The notes under the pieces are model-generated. The model was not told the DNA's origin. It did not search any database and saw only the letters and a program-made list of their open reading frames with translations. From the NCBI GenBank assembly GCA_021396245.1, contig WNYE01000100.1, forward strand, positions 1 to 64,000: DNA of 64,000 nt, written 5' to 3'. This document shows, in pieces, positions 54,682 through 64,000 of the stretch. This DNA comes from Sporothrix humicola. Lineage: Eukaryota; Ascomycota; Sordariomycetes; Ophiostomatales; Ophiostomataceae. Positions within the stretch are counted from its first letter, which is position 1, and every line of letters starts with the position of its first letter. A program made the position numbers and the translations under genes.

Positions 54682-56509
54682 ATGACGGACACTATTGAAA
54701 TGGCTGACGAGCGGCGTGATGAGGTGCACAACCTCGAGGCGGACCAGAAGCAGATAACGCCGACAATTGATGCGCAGACGGGTGTGCAGAAGATCGAGGC
54801 CGTCACCCTCGCCTGGTCGCGGTCGTCGCTCTTCTTTGCGTTGGGCTTGTACGCGTCCCTCCCTTTTATCCAACATGGTCATCGCTAATGCCCGCACAGG
54901 ATTTGGCTCCTCACGCTCGTCAACGGCATGAAGTCGACGATCCTTCTCAGTCTGACGCCGTACATTACGTCGGACTGGTCGTCGCACTCGCTGCTGACGG
55001 TCATCGGCATTGTCGCCAACGCCATCACGGCGGCCGTCTACATTCCCATGGCCAAGGTCCTGGACGTCTGGGGCCGTGCCGAGGGTTTCCTGATTATGAC
55101 CGTCTTCTGTATTTTGGGTCTCGTGCTGATGGCCGCCTCCAAGAACCTGTCTACGTACTGCGCCGCCGAGGTGTTTTACTCGATTGGCTTTTCGGGCCTC
55201 GCGTACACGTGGGACGTCCTGGCGACGGACGTGACGAACCTGCGGAACCGAGGCCTGGCGTTTGCGTTCACTTCGTCACCGGCCATTATCACGGCGTTTG
55301 CGGGCTCGCGCGCCGCCCAGGCGTTTGTCGAGAACGTCTCGTGGCGCTGGGGCGTCGGTTGCTGGGCGATTGTGCTGCCCGCCGTGGCCATCCCCGTCTA
55401 CGCGCTGCTCAAGTACTACCAGCTCAAGGCTAAGAAGGAGGGCATCATGGTTATTGAGAAGGGCCCTAAGACGACCTTCAAGTCTGCCATTATGTTCCTG
55501 ATCGTGGATGTTGACTGTAAGTGCCCTTTGCATCTCTGTTTATTTTCTGCTTTCCGCTACGCATGCTAACTTCCTAGTGCCCGGCGTCTTCCTCTTTGCT
55601 GGCGGCCTCACCATCTTCCTCCTCCCTTTCACGCTCGCTGCCAGCGCTCCTCACGGCTGGCACACAGGCTACATTATCGCCATGATCGTCGTCGGCATTG
55701 TGCTCCTCGTGTCGTTCGGCTTCTACGAAGGCTATGTCGCCCAGAAGCCGTTCCTAGACGGCCGTTATCTGACGGATCGTACCGTCATGGGCGCCTGTCT
55801 GCTCGACTTTGTTTACCAGATTTCGTACTATTGCTACGCCCTCTACTTTACGTCCTTCCTCCAGGTCGTTTACAACTTGGATGTCGCCGAGGCCGGTTAC
55901 GTCGCCAACACCTTCTCGGCCGTTTCGTTCGTTTTCCTCTTTATTGCCGGCTGGCTCATCCGCATCACCGGCCGCTTCAAGTGGATCCTCTTCTTCTGCG
56001 TCCCGCTCTACGTCATGGCTCTGGGCCTCATGATCCACTTCCGTACCCCCAACGGCTACATTGGCTACGTCGTCATGTGCGAGATCTTTTTCTCCGTGGC
56101 GGGCAGCATTTTCATCCTCGTTGTCCAGCTCGCCGTCCTCGCCGCCGTCGACCATCAGCACGTTGCTGCCGTCCTGGCCCTCCTGTTTGTTACGGGCACC
56201 GTCGGCGGCGCCGTCGGTGGTGCCGTCTCCGGTGTCATCTGGACCAACACGTTCGAGAAGGCCCTCGAGCGCTACCTGCCCGAGTCGGCCCTGCCCAACA
56301 TCACCACCATCTACGGCAGTCTGCCCGCCCAGCTGGCCTACGCCCCCGGCACGCCCGAGCGTCTCGGCATTCAGCTCGCCTACGGCTACAGCCAGACCCG
56401 CATGCTCGCGGCCGGTACGTCCATCATGGTCCTGGCCTTCGTGGCCGTCCTGCTGATGCGCAACCTCAACGTCAAGAAGATGACCCAGACGCGCGGTAAC
56501 GTTCTGTAG
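54682..56509 (+). CDS. Siderophore-iron MFS transporter (SIT family)
   Basis: Exons 54682-54848, 54900-55516 and 55578-56509 give 571 residues. Both introns have clean branch sites (GCTAATG, GCTAAC) and splicing joins FFALGL to IWLLTLVNGM and DVD to LPGVFLF. A cytosolic acidic N-terminus is followed by about fourteen membrane segments. SIT-family signatures include AAVYIPMAKVLDVWGRAEGF, YSIGFSGLAYTWDVLATD, ALYFTSFLQVVYNL, and the extracellular C-terminal loop ALPNITTIYGSLPAQLAY near the last helix. It would import ferric siderophores by proton symport at the plasma membrane. No siderophore NRPS gene is in the window, so uptake of foreign siderophores is possible. Two iron-type GATA motifs upstream support repression by iron. 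Confidence 0.93.
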
Positions 56510-57292
56510 GGGGTGGTGTTTCTGCATGTTTTGCTAGCAGGGAGAATGGGATTTTGGTGGGGTGAGTAGGTGTGACTGGTTGCCGTATCTTATTTGTACA
56601 TGTGATACTGGACGTGGGGGCATTTGTTGGGCTAGGTGTAATTCATAATTGATACCATTTCTAAAACAAATATAAGTTTATATTCAGGTAAGGGCTATGA
56701 GTGTCGATGTTGAGTTGGGCCTGACACTGAATGCAAATTATGAAAAGGGCAGGTGTCTATATAGACTGCCTCTATCAGCTCTTTCTGTAGCAAACAGGTT
56801 TGCTCATTGTTTGTATCAACCGTTGGTTGCATGGATGGCCTTGATTAGGCAAGTGCTCTAGAGATGCTACGGCAGTATCAATATATGTAGATACTAACCC
56901 AGACACGTTGTCTGTTGGTTGTCGTTGGTGCTGCGATTGGAAGGTGCCTTTACCTCCTCCCTCAAATGTCACAAGGAGACGGGAAGTGAAATGGTACGTA
57001 AAGTAGGGCCTATCACATCACGAGATACGTCCAAACCCCCCTCTACATGGCAGAAATGGAAGCTCAAATACATGCAATGGATGGCCAGTACAGTTCATGA
57101 AAAAAGATATACAAAGGTAAGGATTGTTGGCGTCCCTGATAAAAGTATAAATGTGCCTCCATACTCCCAGAATTGAGTATTCCCACTGACACTAAATGCA
57201 CACGTGCAAGGTATCAGCCAATTCAATTTCAAATATTACAAACGAATCAACAACTGTCAATAAAACACCTTCATCAACGGCCAACGGTCATA
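56510..57292. other. Intergenic with TATA box of the small peptide gene
   Basis: No gene is supported. TATAAATG at 57146-57153 stands about 147 bases before the ATG at 57293. Confidence 0.5.
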
Positions 57293-57511
57293 ATGAAGCT
57301 CAACACTATCCTTTTCTTCGTCGGCCTCGCCGCCGCGGCCGCCATTGACAACGCCAACGTCAAAGGCCATGGTCCCCCTGACGGGCCTGATCCCAGCCAG
57401 GGCCACGAGGACAGCACTGCTCCTGCCGTCAATGCCAAGTACTCTCAGGGGTACGTGGTTGACGACAGGAAATACCATGGCCCGCATCCGAAATGCCCAG
57501 GATGCCAGTGA
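57293..57511 (+). CDS. Small secreted peptide, 72 residues
   Basis: Starts MKLNTILFFVGLAAAAA, a clear signal peptide, followed by a hydrophilic, Gly/Pro/His-rich mature part of about 54 residues ending HPKCPGCQ. The only two Cys are in this CPGC tail, a thioredoxin-like spacing that could form one small loop or bind metal. There are no dibasic KEX2 sites and no repeats, so it does not look like a pheromone precursor. A TATA box is correctly spaced upstream. I do not recognise it; it could be an effector-like peptide. Confidence 0.5.
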   Translation: MKLNTILFFVGLAAAAAIDNANVKGHGPPDGPDPSQGHEDSTAPAVNAKYSQGYVVDDRKYHGPHPKCPGCQ

Positions 57512-57677
57512 TCTGGCCTCCGTGAAAGGTCCCGGACGTCTGATCTTATCACCGGGATGGTCAGCACTTTGAGTACCGAAGGAATATCTATAGTGTAATA
57601 GCTTGTAATAGAGGCACATAATTTTCCGTTGGTCCTGTGCCACACGATGTTGTCAGTTGGCTGGAGGATAATATACC

Positions 57678-58628
57678 TCACGACTGGTGGGTGGCCGCCT
57701 GCTCAAGTCTCCCGCCAAACAGATCCGGCCGCTCGCTGAGAAGCTCGCCGCCCGGAAACACTTGCGGCGGCCGCTTGTAGTACCGGTCCCATTCATCTAT
57801 GCTCCCCATCAACGACTCGTGGAGGTAGTACGACGGCAGCCTCACGAAGCACCAACCCACATCTTTCGACTCCCTGCCCTCAACTGGCGGAAACCCGGTG
57901 TCGCCGTCCGTCACAATGTCCAGCCACTCCTCATAGGTGTAGTCGCCATCATCAATCTCTTCCTGTTCGGCCTCGTCTGGTTGCGGGAGAGGGCGGTTCG
58001 GGTTGTCGTAGTAGGCTTCGTCAAAGGCGCTGTCAATCAGGACGGCATAACCGCTGGTCGAGAAGTAGCGCTGTTGACGGCCGTCCACTGTATTGTGTGA
58101 TTTATACACGGCCTTTGCGGAGAGCACGGCGTCACGGTCAATGTAGTAACAGAAGCGGTACCGCGGTACCCGGTCCGCACTCGGCAAAGGTGGGTAGTTT
58201 GGATTCGGGGCCGGAGGTTCGAGTTTGGAGACACCTTTCCCATCGCGCGCTGGCGAGCGGGCGGCCACCCAGGCACGAAACGCATTTCGGATCTCGTCTT
58301 TGGATGCGTTTGCGTAGGCATCGCGGTCGTCCATGATGGTAAACGGCAGCGAGTCCGGGTTGTAGTCAACATCCAGGCCGGCCTCGCCGTCGTCGTCGCT
58401 GTAGCCGTCGCTGTCGGGCTCAAAGTCCTTTCTGGACAGGATACGGAGGTAGTTTGTCCACGCTTCGTCGTCGTCGTACCACACGCGATACAAGAGGAGC
58501 TTTTTGAGATTGTCTTCGTAGCGCGTGTCCTCTTCGCCGTCACCATCGCCCGGCGGGTCAAAATCCATCGCTTCTGCAGCATCTGCAGTCTCTGCCGATT
58601 TCGGGATAGCTTCTGGTTCCGTGGCCAT
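57678..58628 (-). CDS. Acidic protein of unknown function
   Basis: 316 residues from the ATG at 58628 (MATEPEAIPKSAETAD). An in-frame ATG at 58835 would add a hydrophobic leader (MRLTAIVFAIWACQSS), but the acidic content and lack of Cys pairs favour the cytosolic start. Blocks: YEDNLKKLLLYRVWYDDDEAW, DEIRNAFRAWVAARSP, RYRFCYYIDRDAVLSA, DDGDYTYEEWLDIV, and a C-terminal VGWCFVRLPSYYLHESL..WDRYYKRPPQVFPGGELL. The codon pattern and evenly spaced aromatic blocks argue for a real gene. I cannot name the family. Confidence 0.65.
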   Translation of the reverse strand: MATEPEAIPKSAETADAAEAMDFDPPGDGDGEEDTRYEDNLKKLLLYRVWYDDDEAWTNYLRILSRKDFEPDSDGYSDDDGEAGLDVDYNPDSLPFTIMDDRDAYANASKDEIRNAFRAWVAARSPARDGKGVSKLEPPAPNPNYPPLPSADRVPRYRFCYYIDRDAVLSAKAVYKSHNTVDGRQQRYFSTSGYAVLIDSAFDEAYYDNPNRPLPQPDEAEQEEIDDGDYTYEEWLDIVTDGDTGFPPVEGRESKDVGWCFVRLPSYYLHESLMGSIDEWDRYYKRPPQVFPGGELLSERPDLFGGRLEQAATHQS

Positions 58629-59371
58629 GATGGTGCCTTTTTGAACTTGCTGGTCGAGGTGTTTGGGATGTTCGGGCACCTTGTGCTGTCTGTGTTGCGA
58701 CGGAGGAGGATGGTGGCGAAGCTGACCGCCGACAATGACTTGCCTGCCAAAGTCTTGTTCGTTTTCAGGAGAAATTGCTGTAATTGGAGAGCTTTGGCAC
58801 GCCCAAATAGCAAATACAATTGCCGTAAGTCTCATTTGGTGTGAATGCAAATGTGGTGACGGTGTGGCCAACACAAAAGAAATGTTGATAACAAAACCAG
58901 AAAGAGGAATGCTCGTACCTGCAGAAAGTGACCTCTGTTCCGTCAATGAGCACCTGCAGCAGGATATATACCAGCACATCCATAGTTCTTATGTGATGCA
59001 GTGTGCCACCGGAAGAATGAAAAGTGCGGCTGATAAAGGCAACAGTGCGCCATAGAAATCAAACAAAGGGCCCAGATTGGGGGCAGTTTTTTTTGTTTTT
59101 GTTTTTAATTTGATTTACGTACAGGGGTGCGTTGAAATCTACAAACCAGGAATAGGCAGCCATACGCTCAGTGCAATTTAGCCTCAATTGTTATCAGCCA
59201 ACTAACAGCTGGAGCCCCTTTCTTGTAAAAAGGCAATGTCGGTAATGCAGTGTAAAATATTCCTACGTAATTAAGTATGAATTTGAGCAATACTTAACAA
59301 CTATCCGTGCAGCATTTTTACATGCTTGTATGTGAAATGCCGTTACTTTCCATGGACTGTAAAACAAAATC
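58629..59371. other. Intergenic
   Basis: Contains the optional longer 5' end of the acidic-protein gene (to 58835) and then AT-rich sequence with poly-T at 59088-59108. No other gene is seen. Confidence 0.45.
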
Positions 59372-60993
59372 TTATTCATTGGCAGGTAGCGTGCTGCTCT
59401 TGCTCTCGGCCCCCACACTCTGGCGGTCACTGCGATACGAGGTAAGCATCGTGTTTGCTTGCCGGGTATTGCCTCTCCGAGAGCCTGTAATCGTGGCTGT
59501 CGACGTGGACTGAGAATTAGTATTTGCGTTGGCAGGACCGGTTGGGATGCTGCTTGCAGCCGGTGGACCAGCGATGCAATAGCTGTATGTTGTAGATAAC
59601 ATGCACGGATCTGCCCCCGTCAAGCTCGGATTCCATCGCAGCAGATCGGCCAGTGATATGGCTCGTCTCGACGCCACAAAGAAACACGAGTTCAAGGATG
59701 CATCGCTGGCGTTTGCCCGCAGCCAGTCGGGCAGAGACGTGGGAATGGCGGAGCTGTTTGGTGGAATGACATTGGCCGAGTTGACAAACTGTGTGCAGCC
59801 GGCCACGGTGCCTGGAGCGGGCGGCTTGAGGCTGGACGACTGCGTTGGACTGGCCGTAGAGCCCTTTGATGGCAACGTGGACGTGCTAGATGATGTCGTT
59901 GATGCCGCGGGGGCAGTTGATGTGCCGTTTCTGAATGATTGTTAGCGTTTTTGTCAATTTTTGCAAATAAATGTACGCTCGTCACCCACCCCACACACAA
60001 CACGAAGCCGTACCACCGGCCCGCGTTGGAGCACATGCTGTCGAAAATGGGATTCCACGACAAAATATTTGCAGTGGTCGTGTGGAAGCGATCTGCAATC
60101 GATGCACACGTGTCGCCGGGCAGCATGGTGTAGGTCGTGCACTGCGGCCCCAGACACAGTGAGCGTCCAGCGCTGCTTTTGATCTGGTCACAGAAAATGT
60201 CGAGGGCATTGGCGTCGATGATGCCAAAGGTGGACGCATTGTGTGCCAGGGCGATACTGTTGCATGTGTCTCCATTTTTGACTGTATACTTTCGCTCACA
60301 GGCCGAGGGATGGGCTGGCCCAGACGTAGGAGTTGGCGATGTTTTCGTGCCAGACAAAGGCGCAGTTGTCGCTGTGGCCGTTGTAGGCGCCGTCAGTGAG
60401 GGATACACCGACACTGTCAAAGTGTACCCGGTGGCCTTGCAACTTTTCACGTCGAGAACAAAGGACAATGCGAGATCTTCGTCATATCCAATGGGTGAGC
60501 TATACTGCACAAGGTCGACGCCCAAAATGCAGTCGCTGCACGGATCTGGCTCCGCAGATTTGTTTCTTAAAGCGGCCAGAGTCTCGTCACAATAAACGTG
60601 CGTATCCCGGTCGCGGTAACACGACACATCGTATGTGTAGAGATAACGGTCGATAAAGTACGTGGCCGGGACCGTGCCAAGCGATGGCGGCGAAACAACG
60701 TCCGTCGCGGCATGGCACGATGCCGTGATGTTGGCGCGGAGTTTCTGAAGCTCGTCACGGCACGCCGGAACACATATCGCCGTGAGCTGGTCGGTCGGCA
60801 GGATGTCGACGGCAGGGACGTTCTCCGAGGCAAGCCGGAGGCCACTGTCACAATGTACCAGCTCTGTGTCAAGTGCCGAGCTGCATGCTCCGCTCAGCCC
60901 AAGTGTGTCGTATGGCACCTTGGGGAAATCAAACTGCTGCCCCAGAATGCTACCGAGACTCACCAAAATCACAAACTTGTGCTTGTAGTCCAT
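59372..60993 (-). CDS. Secreted LysM-domain protein
   Basis: Exons 60993-59990 and 59930-59372 give 520 residues. The 59-base intron starts GTGGGT, has a GCTAAC branch site and ends TTCAG. Signal peptide (MDYKHKFVILVSLGSILG), then an N-terminal Cys-rich region (about 35-190), a Thr/Ser/Pro linker, and LysM 1 (about 236-280, KYTVKNGDTCNSIALAH) and LysM 2 (about 288-333, YTMLPGDTCASIADRFH..ILSWNPIFDSMC). After a second linker comes a degenerate third LysM (CFFVASRRAISLADLLRWNPSLTGADPC) and a Ser/Thr-rich tail. LysM domains bind chitin or peptidoglycan GlcNAc chains. Extracellular; it could shield hyphal chitin or grip bacterial walls. It lies next to the duplicated secreted-protein block. Confidence 0.88.
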
Positions 60994-61771
60994 GATGGCA
61001 TGTGTCGTCTCCTGAACCGAAAAGGCAGATGGCTCGAAAAAGTTCAAGAAACAAAAATATCCAAAGCCAATGGTATAGATGCATTGCGTTGTAAAAGCAG
61101 TTTCATACTCACATTTTCTCGATATTCTCTGTCTCAATGTCTTGAATCAATTTGAACGCCTCGTGTGCTTGCCCTCTCCAAATTAAAATTTCCTGGTTTA
61201 TTTTTACTTCCTAGAGAAACGGTACTGCCCCACCCACAAGCCCCCTTTTCTTTGTTTACTTCATATTAGACATGCACACCATATTGAATGGCACGCCGAT
61301 GCATATACGAGCCGTCTTGAAAACGGGCATTCAAGGTGATCGCTCAATCATTCACTGGATCCAGTCAATAAAGCAGCCGTTTTCTGCACGTTTCACAGCG
61401 CAAAATATTCGTGGGTCCTTCTCTAATTTGATAACGCACGCGGTTAAATAGCACCAATGTCTGTTGGCACGGCCCGGACCACTATGGACTAGTCTCAGGG
61501 GGAAGATCAAAGAAGCTTAATCAAAGGCTCGTCAAGGTGGCCCAATTTGGAGATCAAATGTAATCAGGCATTGTTCCTATCATCATGCTTTTGTACTACT
61601 TTTGTCACCGTTATTCTAGCAATTGAGGCGGGGTTACATAAAGTCCAGAAATAAATCTAGCCCAGCACTCCATATCAACATCCACATAAATGATATACAC
61701 TGATATCTTATATAAACTCATCCAACTTAAATTTTCCCCCCTCATCCGTCATTAACTGCACATCCTGCAAT
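60994..61771. other. Intergenic, no gene seen
   Basis: Upstream region of the LysM gene and 3' region of the second small secreted protein gene. No repeat or RNA gene is visible. Confidence 0.5.
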
Positions 61772-62347
61772 CTAACTCGACGGCGCTTTGACGACCTTGA
61801 GAATGACGCCCTGCGGCGTCGCCTTGCTGGCCTTGTAGTCGTCCGTCAGGTACAGCGGGTTGTCGCTGCGGACAACGACCCCCACTTGGCCCCCGTGCGT
61901 CCCGCAGCCCAACATTGTCTTTTTGAAGATGGCATCTGTCACATTGTTGACCCCGCCGTCGCTGCCCCCGTCGAGCGTGTACGCAATGTCGTCGTAGGCC
62001 ACCGACGAGTTGACACGCGGATTGAGGTGCTTCGACAGCACGAGCACGGTCCCAGACTGCGTGATAGTCCAGTCGCCGCAATCGTTTCCCGCTGGTCGAG
62101 ACAGAAGCCCGCCCTGTTGCCTCAGGACGCTGGCAATGTACGTGAGGTCGTCGACATCAATGTTCTGCGAGGTGCCGCTGGGATCGCCGTAGCAGATGCG
62201 CTTGTCGGTGTCGCTGCAGTCGGCAAGGCTAGCAGCTGTATCAAGTACACTGCGAACCTTGCCCACAGAGGCCGCAAGTGTTGGCTGAGTGTGGATCGAA
62301 GCCAAGATGGCCCCGTAGGCAAAAAGTTGCGGAATAGTGGACAGCAT
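61772..62347 (-). CDS. Small secreted protein, copy 2
   Basis: 191 residues from the ATG at 62347, chosen because it opens a signal peptide (MLSTIPQLFAYGAILASIHT); an in-frame ATG at 62464 adds a leader without homology. It shares with copy 1 (6064-6600) the blocks ICYGDPSGTSQNID, LRQQGGLLSRP, CGDW, SGTVLVLSKH, NSSVAYDD, GCGTHGGQ, DNPLYLTDDYK and VKAPSS. Same orientation as copy 1, and like copy 1 it stands upstream of a plus-strand GH55-type gene. Extracellular; function unknown. Confidence 0.75.
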   Translation of the reverse strand: MLSTIPQLFAYGAILASIHTQPTLAASVGKVRSVLDTAASLADCSDTDKRICYGDPSGTSQNIDVDDLTYIASVLRQQGGLLSRPAGNDCGDWTITQSGTVLVLSKHLNPRVNSSVAYDDIAYTLDGGSDGGVNNVTDAIFKKTMLGCGTHGGQVGVVVRSDNPLYLTDDYKASKATPQGVILKVVKAPSS

Positions 62348-63458
62348 GGTACCTGTATGGCTGGAAACAAAGTGGGAAAATAATGACAAGAATGATAAGG
62401 TAAAAGAAGATGTACGGGTATCAGGGGTTGACGGTATATCGCTGGCTCTTTGGCTGGTAATCATGGACCTCGTTCATCAAGGACGGCCTGCGCATTTATA
62501 CCCATTTTTAATTGAAAAGTATTCAAACTCACGCCATTGTATTTTTATGTCCTGATTAATTGTCCTGATTGATTGTCCCGTTCTTCGTTTACTTTTGTTC
62601 AGTAGTTTTTTTGCTTGTTGTTACAAGCTTTCTCCATGAAATTCGACATATGCGGCCATGTCTTTTGTCCTGTTAATTCTCGTTCGTAGGACTCATGGTA
62701 CAGAAGTATCATGATGAAAATAAACAAAAATAGGAACCCAATCATATAATATGCCGCGCCATGCGCACAACTTCGGCGGTAGTTTGGATAAAAGTGCAAG
62801 CTGCATGCATGCCATATGCCGGATGTCAGCATCGTGCCGTACGACACGCTCAAAGAATATATCGATTATTTCACGACGCCAGAACAGAACTGCATGTCAG
62901 GCCGGGTCTGGGCCGTTCTCTGTGGGACTACAGAAGGTTAGTGCAGGACCCTTTCTTATTCTTCCGTTGACTGGCATCCGACAATCTCGGGCCGATCGTG
63001 GGCGATACTCATCTGACATTGCCATTTCCCAATTACGCCTTGTACCTGTATTGTTCCTGGCCCCGACATGCTGTATTTATATACATGGCCCGTTCCTGCA
63101 TATGAGAAGTAGATATCGAATGACAATTAGATTGCTCTCGGCCATGTCCTCGGCCAACAGTCACGGCACCAGCTGCGGCCATCGGTATGGCCCCGCATCC
63201 GGTCAACACGGGACGGGAGATTTGTAGTCTTTGAAAGCACTACGGCATCCAAAATAGAATCTGTTTTGCAAATGAAAAAAAAAAAAAATCTCGTCCTGTT
63301 GATAGGCAAATAATGTTGCATGAGAAAAATGCTTTTACCATGGTACGGTGTACTGGTGTATCATCAGTGATCAGTGTCTAGAGTCGATCACGATCATTTC
63401 CATGTCTTTTTGTTGATTTTCCTCTTTCATTGTTTGTTGCTCTGTCAAGCATGCAAAG
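62348..63458. other. Divergent upstream region
   Basis: Between the small secreted protein (minus) and the GH55-like gene (plus). One 84-codon open frame at 62599-62853 (minus) has a hydrophobic stretch but no recognisable relation to the membrane-protein family found in the equivalent place of the other block. Otherwise nothing is seen. Confidence 0.45.
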
Positions 63459-64000
63459 ATGCACCTCATACACATCACCAAGTTTGCCCTGCTTGTCCTT
63501 GCCGGCGCCTCCTGGGGCAGTCCATGGCATCAAGCTGTGCCCGTCCGAGACAACAATGCACCGGATATCGGGCTAAGTATGGCTGCTTCCGGCTCCGGCC
63601 ATGTCCCCCGGTCTGTTGCCATGCCTCATCGACTCAGCCGGGCTTCTCAGAGCGAGCAGCAAAGGGCCCGGCGGGTGATCAACGATGCTATGGATGAAGT
63701 CTCGGAGCGAAATGCTGCCCGGCTGGCAAACCCGGCCAGGAACCGGTACCGCAGACAAGAAAATACACAAGTGCCTCCGTCTCTGTTCAAGATTACAGAC
63801 GACATTGCCGATGCAGCCGCCTTGGTGGCCGAGGCCGATGTGTTTCTTGCTGAGGGCATGAGCAGCATCAACGGTTCCAGCCCCAATTCAAACACTACGA
63901 CATGGCGCCGGTCAGCTCTACCACCGTCCCTTGAGGGCCGCGCTGGGTCTGCTTCCTCTGGATTCTGGATGGGACAGATCAAGCACCAAGGCTCATGGCC
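63459..64000 (+). CDS. Start of a second GH55-type secreted protein (partial)
   Basis: Open from the ATG at 63459 to the window end with no stop, 180 codons. Signal peptide (MHLIHITKFALLVLAGASWG), then sequence paralogous to the N-terminus of the gene at 9457: RRVINDAMDEVSERNAARLANPARNRYR, PPSLFKITDDIADAAALVAEA and FWMGQIKHQGSWP in order. The ATG at 63451 is in another frame and can be dismissed. Only the signal peptide and pro-like region are inside the window; whether a beta-helix and PLC domain follow cannot be seen. Confidence 0.85.
   Translation, partial: MHLIHITKFALLVLAGASWGSPWHQAVPVRDNNAPDIGLSMAASGSGHVPRSVAMPHRLSRASQSEQQRARRVINDAMDEVSERNAARLANPARNRYRRQENTQVPPSLFKITDDIADAAALVAEADVFLAEGMSSINGSSPNSNTTTWRRSALPPSLEGRAGSASSGFWMGQIKHQGSW

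Noticed and set aside
57293..57511. Alpha-factor-type pheromone precursor
   Set aside because: No repeated peptide units and no KR/RR processing sites.
62599..62853. 84-codon minus-strand frame with a hydrophobic stretch
   Set aside because: Considered as a remnant of the Cys-rich membrane-protein family, but no ectodomain or HRIQLDKD-type tail motif is present.

Overview
The window is nuclear DNA of a filamentous ascomycete (Pezizomycotina, probably a Sordariomycete; the species cannot be read from the sequence). The evidence is short introns of about 50-60 bases with CTAAC/CTGAC-type branch sites, two Zn2Cys6 regulators, a HET-domain gene, a cytochrome P450, a siderophore-type transporter, and a 9-kb retroelement wrecked by RIP-type C-to-T mutation. 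Coding regions are GC-rich. The first ~115 bases are homopolymer-rich and look like the ragged end of a contig.

Layout. 0-15 kb is rich in secreted and surface proteins: a membrane protein with a Cys-rich ectodomain (two full copies and one ectodomain-less copy), a small secreted protein, a phosphotransferase-family kinase, a secreted DUF1343/NamZ-type exo-N-acetylmuramidase homologue in five exons, and a very large protein joining a GH55-type double beta-helix to a PI-PLC-like domain. 15-20 kb holds a P450 and a DUF7924-like protein with an Asn-Asn-Thr-Ala repeat. 21-32 kb is the metabolic core: Zn2Cys6 regulator, MurQ-type MurNAc-6-phosphate etherase, BadF-type amino-sugar kinase (tail to tail with murQ), UNC93-like transporter, a second Zn2Cys6 regulator, and a small secreted protein. 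33-36 kb has a tRNA-Val(AAC) and an extended SDR. 36.6-40.2 kb is a broken HET/ankyrin gene beside the LTR retroelement (41.07-50.09 kb, 5-bp target duplication GAAGG intact). 50-57.5 kb has a NADAR protein, a siderophore-transporter gene with two exact ATCTGATAA motifs upstream, and a 72-residue secreted peptide. 57.6-64 kb has an unrecognised acidic protein, a LysM protein, and second copies of the small secreted protein and of the GH55-like gene, which runs off the window.

How the genes may work together. The most interesting reading is a eukaryotic route for using bacterial cell wall: a secreted NamZ-like enzyme would free MurNAc from peptidoglycan fragments, a transporter (perhaps the UNC93-like one) would import it, the BadF-type kinase would phosphorylate it, and the MurQ-type etherase would split MurNAc-6-P into GlcNAc-6-P and D-lactate. 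Every step is visible as an intact gene, and MurQ keeps the two glutamates assigned to catalysis in bacteria. That they act as one pathway is inference. Secondary themes are duplication of secreted-protein genes at both ends of the window and strong genome defence.
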